A stretch of 64,000 bases of DNA from Pseudomonas sp. SG20056 (GCF_031764535.1 NZ_CP134499.1:2728001-2792000); one strand, 5' to 3'; positions 18,846 to 28,642 are shown, counted from the stretch's first letter. Made by a program: numbers and translations. Notes: a model not told the origin generated them from the sequence alone.

Positions 18846-19775
18846 ATGAAAAAACTGATTGCAGCCTTGATGCTACTGCTCGCCGCTGCTGCAGCCCTGC
18901 TCTACCTGTCACCCGCCGCTTTGTTGACGAGCATACAGTTGGTGGAGCGACAGCGTGCCGGGCTGAGTCTCAAACAGATCAGCGTGGGCGATCTTAGCAT
19001 TCATTACTACGAGGGCGGCCCAAGCAGCGCACAAACCATCCTGATGGTGCACGGTTTTGCTGCCAACAAGGACAACTGGCTGCGTTTCGCCCGCCACCTC
19101 AGCCAGAATTACCGGGTTATAGCCCTCGATCTGCCGGGTTTCGGCGCCAGCGACAAACCTGCTGGCAGCTATGATGTAGGCACCCAGACCGAGCGCCTGG
19201 CCAGCGTGATTGATGCACTGGGAATCGAGCAGCTGCACCTGATCGGCAACTCCATGGGCGGGCATATCAGTGCGCTGTATGCCGCGCGCTATCCGCACAG
19301 AACCCGCTCTCTGGCGCTACTCGACAATGCCGGCATCACATCGCCGCAACCTAGCGAGCTGATGCAACGGCTACAACGCGGCGAACCCAATCCGCTGGTA
19401 GTGAAAAGCCCCGAGGACTTTCAGCGCCTGCTGGATTTTATCTTCGTGCAACCGCCCTACCTACCGGCATCGCTCAAGCGCTATTTCGCCGAGCAGGCCA
19501 TCGCCAACAGCGCACATTACGACCAGGTATTTGCCCATTTGATCGAACGCTATATCCCGCTGGAGCCTGAGCTGCCGAAGATCCAAGCGCCAACGCTGAT
19601 CATCTGGGGCGCAGAAGATCGAGCCCTGCATGTATCCAGCGTAGAAGTCATGCAACCGCTACTGCGCAAACCGACTGTGGTTATCATGGCGGATACCGGC
19701 CATGCGCCGATGATTGAACGGCCTCAGCAAACCGCCGATCATTACCGCACCTTTCTCCAGGCCCAGCAGAACTAA
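18846..19775 (+). CDS. Alpha/beta hydrolase (lipase/esterase-like)
   Basis: 309 residues. An N-terminal hydrophobic segment (LIAALMLLLAAAAALLYL) acts as a signal or membrane anchor. The fold shows the oxyanion segment HGFAANKDNW, the nucleophile elbow GNSMGG with Ser136, Asp258 (GAEDRAL) and His286 (DTGHAP). The body resembles the lipase next to etfAB in P. aeruginosa (PA2949, from memory), and the neighbour here is also etfAB, though convergent. It probably hydrolyses a lipid or ester in the periplasm; specificity not visible. Confidence 0.8.
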   Translation: MKKLIAALMLLLAAAAALLYLSPAALLTSIQLVERQRAGLSLKQISVGDLSIHYYEGGPSSAQTILMVHGFAANKDNWLRFARHLSQNYRVIALDLPGFGASDKPAGSYDVGTQTERLASVIDALGIEQLHLIGNSMGGHISALYAARYPHRTRSLALLDNAGITSPQPSELMQRLQRGEPNPLVVKSPEDFQRLLDFIFVQPPYLPASLKRYFAEQAIANSAHYDQVFAHLIERYIPLEPELPKIQAPTLIIWGAEDRALHVSSVEVMQPLLRKPTVVIMADTGHAPMIERPQQTADHYRTFLQAQQN

Positions 19776-19792
19776 CGCGAAAGAGCGGGCAT

Positions 19793-19822
19793 AAAAAAAC
19801 CCGCTCAACGAGCGGGTTTTTT
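19793..19822. terminator. Bidirectional terminator between hydrolase and etfA
   Basis: A perfect 7-bp GC stem (CCCGCTC / GAGCGGG, loop AAC) is flanked by seven A on the left and six T on the right, so it can end both the rightward hydrolase transcript and the leftward etfBA transcript. Confidence 0.9.
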
Positions 19823-19840
19823 CTGCACTGGGGAACCGGC

Positions 19841-20770
19841 TTAAACCAGTTTCTCCAGCTCAGGTACAGCTTCGAACAGATCAGCGACTAGACCGTAATC
19901 GGCTACCTGGAAGATCGGCGCTTCTTCGTCCTTGTTGATCGCAACGATCACTTTGGAGTCTTTCATACCGGCCAGGTGCTGGATCGCGCCGGAGATACCG
20001 ACGGCGATGTACAGCTGCGGCGCAACGATCTTACCGGTCTGACCGACCTGCATGTCGTTCGGTACGAAGCCTGCGTCGACTGCGGCGCGCGAGGCACCAA
20101 CAGCGGCGCCCAGCTTGTCAGCCAGCGCGTACAGGTGCTTGAAGTTGTCACCGTTCTGCATACCGCGGCCGCCGGAAACGACGATCTTGGCAGCAGTCAG
20201 TTCAGGACGATCAGACTTAGCCAGTTCTTCACCGACGAAAGCAGATTTACCAGCGTCAGCTGCGCCGCCAACGGCTTCAACGGCAGCAGAGCCGCCTTCA
20301 GCAGCAACCGGGTCGAAACCAGTGGCACGCACGGTGATCACTTTCACGGCAGCGGAAGACTGCACAGTGGCGATGGCGTTACCGGCGTAGATCGGACGCT
20401 TGAAAGTGTCAGCGCTTTCAACAGCGATGATTTCCGAGATCTGATCAACGTCCAGCGCAGCGGCAACGCGCGGCAGGATGTTCTTACCATTGCTGGTAGC
20501 AGCAGCCAGGATGTGGCTGTAGCCCTTGCCCAGTTCGGCAACCAGCGGCGCAACGTTTTCTGGCAGCTGATGCGCGAAAGCAGCGTTGTCAGCAACCAGT
20601 ACCTTGGCCACGCCAGCAATCTTGCCAGCAGCTTCGGCAGCAGCGCCGCAAGCAGCACCGGCAACCAGAACGTGGATGTCACCACCGATCTTCGCTGCAG
20701 CTGCAACAGTGTTCAGCGTGGCAGGAGCCAGGGCGGCGTTGGTGTGTTCAGCGATAACCAGGATAGTCAT
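19841..20770 (-). CDS. etfA: Electron transfer flavoprotein alpha subunit
   Basis: 309 residues. Begins [21 protein letters not shown] and contains the FAD-binding C-terminal half with [25 protein letters not shown] and [23 protein letters not shown], the strongly conserved core of EtfA. With EtfB it carries electrons from acyl-CoA dehydrogenases to ETF-ubiquinone oxidoreductase in fatty-acid and branched-chain amino-acid oxidation, including the acyl-CoA dehydrogenase of terpene breakdown. Its ATG immediately abuts the etfB stop, so the two are co-translated. Confidence 0.97.
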   Translation of the reverse strand: MTILVIAEHTNAALAPATLNTVAAAAKIGGDIHVLVAGAACGAAAEAAGKIAGVAKVLVADNAAFAHQLPENVAPLVAELGKGYSHILAAATSNGKNILPRVAAALDVDQISEIIAVESADTFKRPIYAGNAIATVQSSAAVKVITVRATGFDPVAAEGGSAAVEAVGGAADAGKSAFVGEELAKSDRPELTAAKIVVSGGRGMQNGDNFKHLYALADKLGAAVGASRAAVDAGFVPNDMQVGQTGKIVAPQLYIAVGISGAIQHLAGMKDSKVIVAINKDEEAPIFQVADYGLVADLFEAVPELEKLV

Positions 20771-21520
20771 TTAGATTACCTTCGCCTCGTTCTTCAGTTT
20801 CTCGACCAGTTCAGCCACGGACTTGACCTTGATGCCGGCGCTGCGGGTAGCTGGCGCTTCGACTTTCAAGGTTTTCACGGTGGAAGCGGTGGAAACGCCC
20901 AGATCAGCCGGAGTAACAGTTTCCAGCGGCTTCTTCTTGGCTTTCATGATGTTCGGCAGCGACGCGTAGCGCGGCTCGTTCAGACGCAAATCGGTGGTCA
21001 CGATAGCTGGCAGGTTCAGTGCAACAGTCTGCAGGCCGCCGTCGATTTCACGGGTTACGTTGACCTTGTCGCCAGCTACTTCCACTTTGGAAGCGAAGGT
21101 GCCCTGGCCGAAACCAGTCAGCGCGCCCAGCATCTGGCCAGTCTGATTGTTGTCGCTGTCGATGGCTTGTTTGCCCATGATCACCAGCTGGGGCTGCTCT
21201 TTGTCGACCACTGCCTTGAGCAGTTTGGCCACAGCCAGCGAGTTCAGCTCGTCGGCCGACTCAACCAGAATGGCACGGTCAGCCCCCAGGGCCAGCGCGG
21301 TGCGCAGCTGCTCTTGAGCAGTGGCCGGGCCGATGGTTACGACAACGATCTCGCTCGCCACGCCTTTCTCTTTCAGGCGTACAGCTTCTTCCACGGCGAT
21401 TTCGCAGAAAGGGTTCATCGACATCTTGACGTTGGCAAGATCAACGCCGCTGTTGTCCGCTTTGACGCGAACTTTGACGTTGTAGTCGACCACTCGTTTG
21501 ACAGCTACAAGAACCTTCAT
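20771..21520 (-). CDS. etfB: Electron transfer flavoprotein beta subunit
   Basis: 249 residues starting at [19 protein letters not shown], the universal EtfB N-terminus; the frame is open upstream but those residues are not conserved. AMP-binding region [26 protein letters not shown] and the recognition-loop segment with EIDGGLQ are present. It partners EtfA directly downstream. The promoter must lie in the 321-bp gap shared with the divergent ETF-QO gene. Confidence 0.97.
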   Translation of the reverse strand: MKVLVAVKRVVDYNVKVRVKADNSGVDLANVKMSMNPFCEIAVEEAVRLKEKGVASEIVVVTIGPATAQEQLRTALALGADRAILVESADELNSLAVAKLLKAVVDKEQPQLVIMGKQAIDSDNNQTGQMLGALTGFGQGTFASKVEVAGDKVNVTREIDGGLQTVALNLPAIVTTDLRLNEPRYASLPNIMKAKKKPLETVTPADLGVSTASTVKTLKVEAPATRSAGIKVKSVAELVEKLKNEAKVI

Positions 21521-21725
21521 GGATTCCTCGTTACTCTCCGGTGAATAAGAATGTCGCCAGAAGCGAACATGGCGGGAACTACAGACCGGCCGGAACCGGG
21601 AGTCGACCAATTAACGGCAGACACAAAACCGCCCGTATCTTGACCGCACGACCTAGACTGGTCAATACAACGAACCGGCCAATCGTCAGCGATGTAGTAA
21701 GATTCTAACAGTCCTACAGAAAATT

Positions 21726-21770
21726 CAAACAAACGTTTGTATTGGCCCATCCGAAGGGTCTGGATATAAT
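21726..21770 (+). promoter_or_regulatory. PsrA-type operator and sigma-70 promoter for ETF-QO
   Basis: CAAAC-AAAC-GTTTG at 21726-21739 fits the published PsrA consensus, [GC]AAAC-N4-GTTT[GC], and contains the 12-bp perfect palindrome ACAAACGTTTGT (21729-21740). Directly next to it are TTGGCC (21742-21747) and TATAAT (21765-21770) with 17-base spacing, a strong sigma-70 promoter reading into ETF-QO. PsrA represses fatty-acid oxidation genes until long-chain fatty acids or acyl-CoAs are present. The remainder of the 21521-21841 gap holds the leader regions of both genes. Confidence 0.75.
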
Positions 21771-21841
21771 GCGCCAGCATCGCTCATGGAACGAGCTCGA
21801 TCGCCAAATAAAATTAGAGAGCCCTGAGTAGGAGATTGCCT

Positions 21842-23506
21842 GTGGAACGCGAATTTATGGAATTCGACGTCGTCATCGTCGGCGCCGGCCCTGCTGGTTT
21901 GTCCGCCGCCTGCCGACTGAAGCAGAAAGCCGCCGAAGCCGGCAAAGAAATCAGCGTCTGCGTGGTCGAAAAAGGCTCCGAAGTCGGCGCACACATTCTT
22001 TCCGGTGCGGTGTTCGAGCCGCGCGCATTGAATGAACTGTTCCCTGATTGGAAAGAGCTCGGCGCCCCGCTGAACACTCCGGTCAAGCGCGATGACATCT
22101 ACGTGCTCAGCAATGCCGAGAAGGCCACCAAGGTTCCGGACTTCTTCGTGCCCAAGACCATGCACAACCATGGCAACTACATCATTTCCCTGGGCAATCT
22201 GTGCCGCTGGCTGGCACAACAGGCCGAGAACCTTGGCGTAGAAATCTACCCAGGCTTCGCCGCTCAGGAAGCGCTGATCAACGAAGAAGGCGCGGTCTAC
22301 GGCATTCTCACTGGTGATCTGGGTGTTGACCGCGAAGGCCACCCAAAAGAGGGTTACTACACCCCAGGCATGGAACTGCGTGCCAAGTACACGCTGTTCG
22401 CCGAAGGCTGCCGCGGCCATATCGGCAAGCAGCTGATCAAGAAATTCAACCTCGACTCCGAAGCCGATGCTCAGCATTACGGCATCGGTATCAAGGAAAT
22501 CTGGGACATCGACCCGGCCAAGCACGAGCAAGGCCTGGTTGTGCACACCGCTGGCTGGCCGCTGGACATCGTCGCTAAAGAAAACACCGGCGGCTCCTTC
22601 CTCTATCACCTGGAAAACAATCAGGTGGTCGTCGGCCTGATCGTCGACCTGTCTTACAGCAACCCGCATCTGTCACCGTTCGATGAGTTCCAGCGCTACA
22701 AGCACCACCCGGTGATCGCCCAGTACCTGGAAGGCGGCAAACGCGTAGCCTATGGCGCTCGCGCCCTGGCTAAAGGCGGCATCAACTCGCTACCGAAGAT
22801 GGTCTTCAACGGCGGCGCCCTGATCGGTTGCGACCTCGGCACAATGAACGTGGCCAAGATCAAAGGCAGCCACACCGCCATGAAGTCCGGCATGCTCGCT
22901 GCTGAGGCTGTGGCTGACGCACTGTTTGCAGGCAAGGAAGGTGGCGACCAGCTGACCGGCTACGTCGATGCATTCAAGGCCAGCTGGCTGTACGACGAAC
23001 TGTTCCGCACCCGTAACTTCGCTCCAGCAATGCACAAGTTCGGCCCACTAATGGGTGCTGGCTTCAACTGGCTGGATCAGAACATCTTCGGCGGCAAACT
23101 GCCCTTCACCCTGCATGACACCAAGCCGGATTACGCCTGCCTGAAGCCGGCTGCTGAAACGCAGAAGATCAGCTACCCGAAACCCGATGGTAAGCTCAGC
23201 TTCGACAAGCTCAGCTCGGTATTCCTCTCCAACACCAACCATGAAGAGGAACAACCCTGCCACCTGAAGCTCACCGACCCAAGCATTCCGCTGAGCAAGA
23301 ACCTGCCCATGTACGACGAACCGGCGCAACGCTACTGCCCGGCCGGCGTATACGAGGTGGTGACCAAGGAAGACGGCGAGCAGAAGTTCCAGATCAACGC
23401 ACAGAACTGCGTGCACTGCAAAACCTGTGACATTAAGGACCCTGCCCAGAACATTACCTGGGTGGCCCCTGAAGGCACCGGCGGGCCTAACTACCCCAAC
23501 ATGTAA
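21842..23506 (+). CDS. Electron transfer flavoprotein-ubiquinone oxidoreductase
   Basis: 554 residues from a GTG start, chosen because AGGAG lies 7 bases upstream and MEREFMEFDVVIVGAGPAG matches the family N-terminus; a TTG two codons earlier is too close to that site. FAD-binding GAGPAGLSAA is at the N-terminus, GCDLGTMNVAKIKGSHTA marks the central FAD contact region, and the C-terminal 4Fe-4S cluster is carried by YCPAGVYEV and CVHCKTCDIKDP. A membrane-associated enzyme that passes ETF electrons to ubiquinone. Divergent from etfBA and probably co-regulated through the shared intergenic operator. Confidence 0.97.
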   Translation: MEREFMEFDVVIVGAGPAGLSAACRLKQKAAEAGKEISVCVVEKGSEVGAHILSGAVFEPRALNELFPDWKELGAPLNTPVKRDDIYVLSNAEKATKVPDFFVPKTMHNHGNYIISLGNLCRWLAQQAENLGVEIYPGFAAQEALINEEGAVYGILTGDLGVDREGHPKEGYYTPGMELRAKYTLFAEGCRGHIGKQLIKKFNLDSEADAQHYGIGIKEIWDIDPAKHEQGLVVHTAGWPLDIVAKENTGGSFLYHLENNQVVVGLIVDLSYSNPHLSPFDEFQRYKHHPVIAQYLEGGKRVAYGARALAKGGINSLPKMVFNGGALIGCDLGTMNVAKIKGSHTAMKSGMLAAEAVADALFAGKEGGDQLTGYVDAFKASWLYDELFRTRNFAPAMHKFGPLMGAGFNWLDQNIFGGKLPFTLHDTKPDYACLKPAAETQKISYPKPDGKLSFDKLSSVFLSNTNHEEEQPCHLKLTDPSIPLSKNLPMYDEPAQRYCPAGVYEVVTKEDGEQKFQINAQNCVHCKTCDIKDPAQNITWVAPEGTGGPNYPNM

Positions 23507-23511
23507 GACGC

Positions 23512-23539
23512 AAAAAAGGCTCCCTCGGGAGCCTTTTTT
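23512..23539. terminator. Bidirectional terminator after ETF-QO
   Basis: AAAAAAGGCTCC / GGAGCCTTTTTT with loop CTCG, 5 bases after the ETF-QO stop. The A and T runs let it serve also the leftward DUF1285 gene. Confidence 0.9.
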
Positions 23540-23574
23540 ATTGCGCTGAATACAACCGCCAGCGGGAGAGCCGA

Positions 23575-24147
23575 TCAGTCCGGCTGCGGCCCGATCGGGA
23601 AAAATTCCCCCCCGCTCCAAACACCCAGCCAGCTCTTGCCATCGATCTCGCGTGGCACCGCCAGCTCAACCAACTGGTAGAACACATTGCGATGGATCAA
23701 CGCCTCAAGATTGCTGCGCACATGCACATAGGGCGCTGGCTCTTCAGTCAGAACGTCGAGTTCGACCCGCAGCGGATGTTCGCTGCCGGCGACCACCTCA
23801 TCCTCGACATTGGTGACAAAACGCAGCACCTGCGCCTCACCCTCGCCATCCACTTGCAGACTGACCGCGACAAAAGGCGCGTCATCCACCTGAATGCCGA
23901 CCATCTCTACCGGCGTTACCAGCACGTACTTGTCGTCGTCACGCCGAATGATGGTGGAAAACAGCTTGACCATCGGCTTGCGGCCAATCGGCGTCCCCAT
24001 GTAATACCAGGTGCCATCGCGGGCGATGCGCATGTCGATATCGCCACAGAACTCCGGGTGCCAGAGGTGCACCGGTGGCAACCCCTTGCCCTCGCCTTTG
24101 GGTATCTGCGCCAGCAGGTCGCCGGCCTTACCTGTATCAGTCATCAT
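23575..24147 (-). CDS. DUF1285 protein
   Basis: 190 residues, soluble, no signal peptide. The pattern [23 protein letters not shown] and [21 protein letters not shown] is diagnostic of DUF1285, a conserved proteobacterial family of unknown function. Two ATG codons occur in tandem at the start. It begins right at the end of the upstream lipoprotein gene (adjacent, no gap), so the two are co-transcribed. I assign no function. Confidence 0.8.
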   Translation of the reverse strand: MMTDTGKAGDLLAQIPKGEGKGLPPVHLWHPEFCGDIDMRIARDGTWYYMGTPIGRKPMVKLFSTIIRRDDDKYVLVTPVEMVGIQVDDAPFVAVSLQVDGEGEAQVLRFVTNVEDEVVAGSEHPLRVELDVLTEEPAPYVHVRSNLEALIHRNVFYQLVELAVPREIDGKSWLGVWSGGEFFPIGPQPD

Positions 24148-24753
24148 TCAATGCCCCAAGCCCAACAAACGCCGCGCGTAATCCTGCAGCGCCGGACCGA
24201 TCAGATCCTCCGGCTTGGCATCATAAAGCGTCAGGAAGCCTCCGCGACTACGAATGCGCGCCGTATCGACCAAATAACGGGTATTGGTTTCGATCAGCAT
24301 CAATTGAATGACCCCACGATCAGTCCCCAGCCGATCCAGTGCCTCCTGATCTTCCCACTCCTCCACCGTGCCGATACGGTCATCGGCATAGGCGAAGCGG
24401 CTGTACAGCAGGTAATGCGCACCCGCCTCACGCGCCTGCGCCAACGACTCTTCCAGGCCTAGCGGCGCCTTGGCGCGGCGCACCATGGGGAAATACTCGA
24501 TAAAGCCCTTGTAGGCTTCCTCAGCCACCACATTGGGCCGCGGATAGGCACCACCCGGCGGCACGAAATGCCCCTGAGCGATATAGATGAAAGAGTCGGC
24601 TTGCAAACGCCACGGACTGGAGCGACGCGTCTGGCTATGGTCAAGCACGCCGACATCGCGCAATTGATAAATCGCCTCATCCGCCAGATCACTGGCCTTC
24701 ATGCAGCCGCCCAGCAGCAATAAACTCATTATCAACAACAGACTACGCATCAT
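24148..24753 (-). CDS. DUF4823-type lipoprotein
   Basis: 201 residues with lipoprotein signal LIMSLLLLGGCMKAS (lipobox LGGC). The mature part (FVPPGGAYPRPNVVAEEAYKG, AGAHYLLYSRFAYADDR) matches a family of outer-membrane lipoproteins in Pseudomonas annotated as DUF4823. Immediately precedes and probably shares a transcript with the DUF1285 gene. Function unknown. Confidence 0.65.
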   Translation of the reverse strand: MMRSLLLIMSLLLLGGCMKASDLADEAIYQLRDVGVLDHSQTRRSSPWRLQADSFIYIAQGHFVPPGGAYPRPNVVAEEAYKGFIEYFPMVRRAKAPLGLEESLAQAREAGAHYLLYSRFAYADDRIGTVEEWEDQEALDRLGTDRGVIQLMLIETNTRYLVDTARIRSRGGFLTLYDAKPEDLIGPALQDYARRLLGLGH

Positions 24754-24826
24754 GCCTCTCCCGCTGCCGGTGACAGAAAACCGGCGGATAGCGCCTAGAT
24801 GCAGATTTCACGCCACCTGCTGCGCA

Positions 24827-25717
24827 TCAAAGCCCACGCTGCCACTCCTGACGCAACCGCGCCTGTTGCGGCTGCTCGATGGCCTGCCGCACCTGTGCCA
24901 GCAGGCGCTGTTTGTCAGCGCCAAGAGTGCCCTTGAGCACCAGATAGTTGGAGGCATGGTCACTGCGAAATACCGTATCGCGCAGCTCCAACCCCTGTAG
25001 CAGACGCTCCACTTCCACAAACAGCTGCTGCTGACCGAGCGGCTGGAAATCGGCAAAACCTTCGCGAAACCGCGCCTCACCTGTAGGAAAACTCACTACC
25101 AGGGTCGAGAGAAACTCCGGCTGCGCCTCATTCATCAGACGCGCCGAGTTATCCGCGTGCTGCTCACTCAAGACCGTCCCACCCAGACCATTGAGGATCA
25201 TCACCGAGCGGGTGATGCCGGCCTGCCCGAGCTTGTCCAGCGCACTAAGGCTGGACTCATAACTCTCGCCCTTATTGACCCACGCCAGCACCTCGTCATC
25301 ACCCGACTCGCAACCGACATACGCCATGCGCAAGCCGGCGTCAGCCAGCTCCTTGAGCTCATCCACCGACTTCTTACGCAGATTGCGCGGCAGGCAATAA
25401 CTCGATACCCGCTCAACCTCAGGCATGTGCTCGCGAATCGCCTGCAGAATGGTCAACAAGCGCCGTGTCGGCAGCACCAAGGCGTCACCATCGGCTAGAA
25501 AAACCCGCTGCACGATCATCTTTTCGCCGGTCAGGCGAATCTCGTCGAGCACCTGCGCCTCATCGCGGGCGCGGAATTTCTTCTGTTCCTGAGTGTACAT
25601 TTCACAGAACGTGCACTTATTCCAGGAGCAACCATTGGTCACCGGCAGAATCAGCGAATGGGCTTCGCTGGGCGGCCGGAACACCGGCTCGATATAGCTG
25701 ATGGGGAAATCTTGCAT
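24827..25717 (-). CDS. Radical SAM protein of unknown substrate
   Basis: 296 residues. The radical SAM 4Fe-4S motif is CSWNKCTFC near residue 30, followed by an Elp3/MiaB-type barrel with VFLADGDALVLPTRRL and SYCLPRNLRKKS. The C-terminus lacks the extra cluster-binding cysteines of SPASM or MiaB proteins. It would cleave S-adenosylmethionine to a 5'-deoxyadenosyl radical, but the substrate is not indicated by neighbours. It lies 28 bp downstream of moaA on the same strand; the pairing of two radical SAM genes here is probably positional only. Confidence 0.8.
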   Translation of the reverse strand: MQDFPISYIEPVFRPPSEAHSLILPVTNGCSWNKCTFCEMYTQEQKKFRARDEAQVLDEIRLTGEKMIVQRVFLADGDALVLPTRRLLTILQAIREHMPEVERVSSYCLPRNLRKKSVDELKELADAGLRMAYVGCESGDDEVLAWVNKGESYESSLSALDKLGQAGITRSVMILNGLGGTVLSEQHADNSARLMNEAQPEFLSTLVVSFPTGEARFREGFADFQPLGQQQLFVEVERLLQGLELRDTVFRSDHASNYLVLKGTLGADKQRLLAQVRQAIEQPQQARLRQEWQRGL

Positions 25718-25745
25718 GCTCTTTCACTCGACACAGAGGGCGATC

Positions 25746-26714
25746 TCAGCCGCCAATAATCTTCATCACGGTTGCACCGCCGGAGAACGCCACATCCTGC
25801 TTATCACCCAGCGCCTTGACCAATAGCCCCTGCAACGCTGGTAAGGCCTGGTGGCGAGGCTTGGCGAGCAGATCGCCGACATAATGACGATTGCTCGATG
25901 ACAGGCAACCATGCAGCCAACCGGTCGAAGACAAGCGCAGGCGCGAGCAGGTGCGGCAGAACGGCACGCTTTCATTGGCAATCACGCCGAAATGGCCGAC
26001 GCCGGGAATGGCGTAACGCAGCGCTGTGGCGTCTAGCGCAGCGTGGGCCTGGACATAGTCGTAGCGGCTACCGATCAGCTCCAGCAGCTCGGGCATGCCG
26101 ACAAACTGGCGCTGAAACCCGTTGCTGTCACGGGCCAAATGGCCCATGCGCATCAGTTCGATAAAGCGCAGCTCGAAGCCATTGGCCAGGCAGTAGTCGA
26201 GCAGTGGCAGCACCTGATCAAGGTTCTGCCCACGCAACGGCACCATGTTGACCTTGATCTGCATCCCTGCCGCGCGCGCTTGCTGTAGGCCATCGAGCAC
26301 TGCCGCCAGATCGCCGCCACGGGCAATGGTGCGGAATGCCGCAGGGTCGAGGGTGTCCAGGGAAATATTCAAGCGGCGGATGCCGCATTCGAGCAACAAC
26401 GGCAGCTTGCGCGCCAGCAGCTGGCCATTGCTGGTTAAGCTGATATCGGCCAAGCCGAGCTGGCTGACGCCGCGCAAAAAAGCGTCGAGCTTGGGACTGA
26501 CCAGTGGCTCACCACCGGTGATGCGCAAGCGCTCAATACCGGCGGCTTCGATCAGATAAGCCACACCACGCAGCATGGCCTCGGCCGAGAGCTCGTCCTG
26601 CGCAGCTACCAGCCGCTTACCATCGGGTACGCAGTAGGTGCAGGCATAGTTGCAGGCGGCGGTCAGGCTGACGCGCAGATTGCGGAAGCGCCGGCCTTGG
26701 CGGTCAACGATCAT
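25746..26714 (-). CDS. moaA: GTP 3',8-cyclase, molybdenum cofactor biosynthesis
   Basis: 322 residues starting at MIVDRQGRRFRNLRVSLTAA. N-terminal radical SAM cluster CNYACTYC; C-terminal second cluster CRTCSRLRLSSTGWLHGC; the invariant GG at the C-terminus (IIGG) that activates the enzyme is present. It converts GTP into 3',8-cyclo-dihydro-GTP, the first step of molybdopterin synthesis. No other moa gene lies in the window, so it is a solitary copy in this location. The frame is open 72 codons upstream, but the conserved start is here. Confidence 0.92.
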   Translation of the reverse strand: MIVDRQGRRFRNLRVSLTAACNYACTYCVPDGKRLVAAQDELSAEAMLRGVAYLIEAAGIERLRITGGEPLVSPKLDAFLRGVSQLGLADISLTSNGQLLARKLPLLLECGIRRLNISLDTLDPAAFRTIARGGDLAAVLDGLQQARAAGMQIKVNMVPLRGQNLDQVLPLLDYCLANGFELRFIELMRMGHLARDSNGFQRQFVGMPELLELIGSRYDYVQAHAALDATALRYAIPGVGHFGVIANESVPFCRTCSRLRLSSTGWLHGCLSSSNRHYVGDLLAKPRHQALPALQGLLVKALGDKQDVAFSGGATVMKIIGG

Positions 26715-26793
26715 ACGCGTCTCCAGCAAAAGTAAGCGCCGAGTATAGGGGCGCCGCCAGCGCAGCAGACTGCTTATCCACGCGCTGAATACC

Positions 26794-27432
26794 TCAGCTA
26801 GCCGGGGTGTCGCCCTCACGCTTGCGCTTGTTGCCCATGCGCACGCCGATGTCCATGAGGAACTGGAAGAAACCTTCCTGATCTTCCAGCACATTGCTCC
26901 AGAACGGCGAGTGGTACAGCGCCACGGCACCGTGCACCAGCGCCCAGGCAGCGCAGTAATGGAAATACGGCGGAACGTCTTCCAGCTTACCTTCGGCGAT
27001 ACGGCCCTTGATCAGCTGGGTCAGGCGCTCGAAGTTGGAGGCACGAATCTTATGCAGCTGTTCGACCATCTCCGGCACCTGGTTGCCTTTGACCACTTTC
27101 TCTTCGAGGCGGTCGAACAGGCGATAGCGCTGTGGGTCGCGCATGCGGAATTCGAAATAAGCACGCGAAAGGGCTTCCTTATCGCGATCGACATCCGCCG
27201 AGTGCAGCAACTCGTTGAGGTCGCGCTCGTAGTCGAGCATCAGGCGCAGGTAGATCTCCGCCTTGGATTTGAAATGCTTGTAGATGGTGCCTTTACCAAT
27301 ACCAACCGTGTCGGCAATCATCTCCACAGTCACGCTGTCTTCACCCTGGTCGAGGAAGAGTTTCAGTGCTGTGTCGAGAATTTCCTGTTCGCGGCGGCGA
27401 AACTCACGGACCTTGCGGGGTTCTTTATGCAT
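26794..27432 (-). CDS. TetR/AcrR-family transcriptional regulator
   Basis: 212 residues. The N-terminal helix-turn-helix reads EILDTALKLFLDQGEDSVTVEMIADTVGIGKGTIYKHFKSK, diagnostic for TetR. The C-terminal helical ligand domain has no signature that tells the ligand. It faces the aminotransferase gene across 76 bp, a natural place for an operator. The position corresponds to PA2957 of P. aeruginosa (from memory). It is not PsrA itself as far as I can judge, although a PsrA-like box lies 5 kb away. Confidence 0.85.
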   Translation of the reverse strand: MHKEPRKVREFRRREQEILDTALKLFLDQGEDSVTVEMIADTVGIGKGTIYKHFKSKAEIYLRLMLDYERDLNELLHSADVDRDKEALSRAYFEFRMRDPQRYRLFDRLEEKVVKGNQVPEMVEQLHKIRASNFERLTQLIKGRIAEGKLEDVPPYFHYCAAWALVHGAVALYHSPFWSNVLEDQEGFFQFLMDIGVRMGNKRKREGDTPAS

Positions 27433-27508
27433 AAAAGGACTACGGGGTCAAAAAAACGAAGGCGCGTATTATGCCTAACTAACGGCAAATTGCACGGATC
27501 ATCCGACC

Positions 27509-28642
27509 ATGTACGCAGTTCATGACGCGTTTCCGCAACTTCCTGGCCTGCGCTATCTGAACCACGCAGCCGTTTCTCCCTGGCCGCAACGGGCCGTCGA
27601 TGCGGTCAGTCGTTTTGCCATCGAGAACGCACAAACCGGTGCCCGCGACTACGCAAACTGGCTTCAGGTCGAGCGGCGCCTACGCGAGCGCTTGCAGCGC
27701 ATGCTTAACGCGCCCTCCCATAGCGACATAGCGCTGGTGAAAAACACCTCCGAAGCGCTGTCTTTCGTCGCCTTCGGCCTGGATTGGCGGCCAGGCGATC
27801 AGGTGGTAATCAGCGATGAAGAGTTCCCCTCCAACCGGATTGTCTGGGAAGCGCTCGCCCCGCAGGGCGTCGAGGTGGTACAGGTCAATCTGCATCAGGG
27901 CGATGCCGAAGCCGCCCTGCTCGCCGCCTGCGGTCCGCGCTCCCGGCTGATGGCGATCAGTGCGGTGCAGTACGCCAGCGGCCTGCGCTTGGATCTGCCG
28001 CGCTTGGGCCAGGGCTGCCAGGCGCGCAGCGTGCTGCTGTGCATCGACGCGATCCAGCAGCTCGGCGCCCTGCCCTTCGATGTACAGGCCAGCCAATGCG
28101 CCTTTGCCATGGCCGACGGCCATAAATGGTTGCTCGGCCCGGAAGGCCTTGGGGTGTTCTATTGCCGCAGCGACCTGCGTGCGCAGCTCAAATTGCATGA
28201 GTACGGTTGGCATATGCTCGAACATGCCGGCGACTACCAGCGCACCAGTTGGGAACCCGCCCGCAGCGCTCGGCGTTTTGAATGCGGTAGCCCGAACATG
28301 CTCGGTGCGATGGCTCTGGAGGCCAGCCTGTCGCTGCTGGAAGAAGTGGGCATGACGGCGGTCGAAAACGCCTTGCAGGAGCGCATGCAGTGGCTGCTGG
28401 ATGGGCTGGGCAATATCCCCGGCGCGCACCTGCACAGCGCCGTAAAGCGCCAGCAACGCGCCGGCATCCTGACCTTTAGCCTGGATGGCTGGGACAATTC
28501 GGCATTGTTCAGTCAACTGAAACAGCAGCAGGTGATCTGTGCGCAACGCGGCGCGGGTATCCGCCTATCGCCTCATTTCTACACAGAACCTCGGGTTATT
28601 GAAGAGACACTGTCTCTGCTGCAGCAGCTGGCGACTGCTTGA
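27509..28642 (+). CDS. Class V aminotransferase-like PLP enzyme
   Basis: 377 residues. The class V fold is shown by LRYLNHAAVSPWP at the start, LVKNTSEALSFVAFGL, and the PLP lysine in FAMADGHKWLLGPEGLGVFY. Members include cysteine desulfurases, kynureninases and isopenicillin epimerases; the sulfurtransfer cysteine loop of NifS/IscS is not seen, so a desulfurase role is unlikely. Divergent from the TetR gene, which may control it. Substrate unknown. Confidence 0.75.
   Translation: MYAVHDAFPQLPGLRYLNHAAVSPWPQRAVDAVSRFAIENAQTGARDYANWLQVERRLRERLQRMLNAPSHSDIALVKNTSEALSFVAFGLDWRPGDQVVISDEEFPSNRIVWEALAPQGVEVVQVNLHQGDAEAALLAACGPRSRLMAISAVQYASGLRLDLPRLGQGCQARSVLLCIDAIQQLGALPFDVQASQCAFAMADGHKWLLGPEGLGVFYCRSDLRAQLKLHEYGWHMLEHAGDYQRTSWEPARSARRFECGSPNMLGAMALEASLSLLEEVGMTAVENALQERMQWLLDGLGNIPGAHLHSAVKRQQRAGILTFSLDGWDNSALFSQLKQQQVICAQRGAGIRLSPHFYTEPRVIEETLSLLQQLATA

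Noticed and set aside
19976..21544. 522-codon frame opposite etfA and etfB
   Set aside because: Shadow of the strongly biased etfBA coding; no ribosome site and it spans two conserved genes.
24827..26714. moaA plus second radical SAM gene as a new cofactor pathway
   Set aside because: moaA is canonical and the second enzyme has no linked partners or substrate; adjacency alone is weak.
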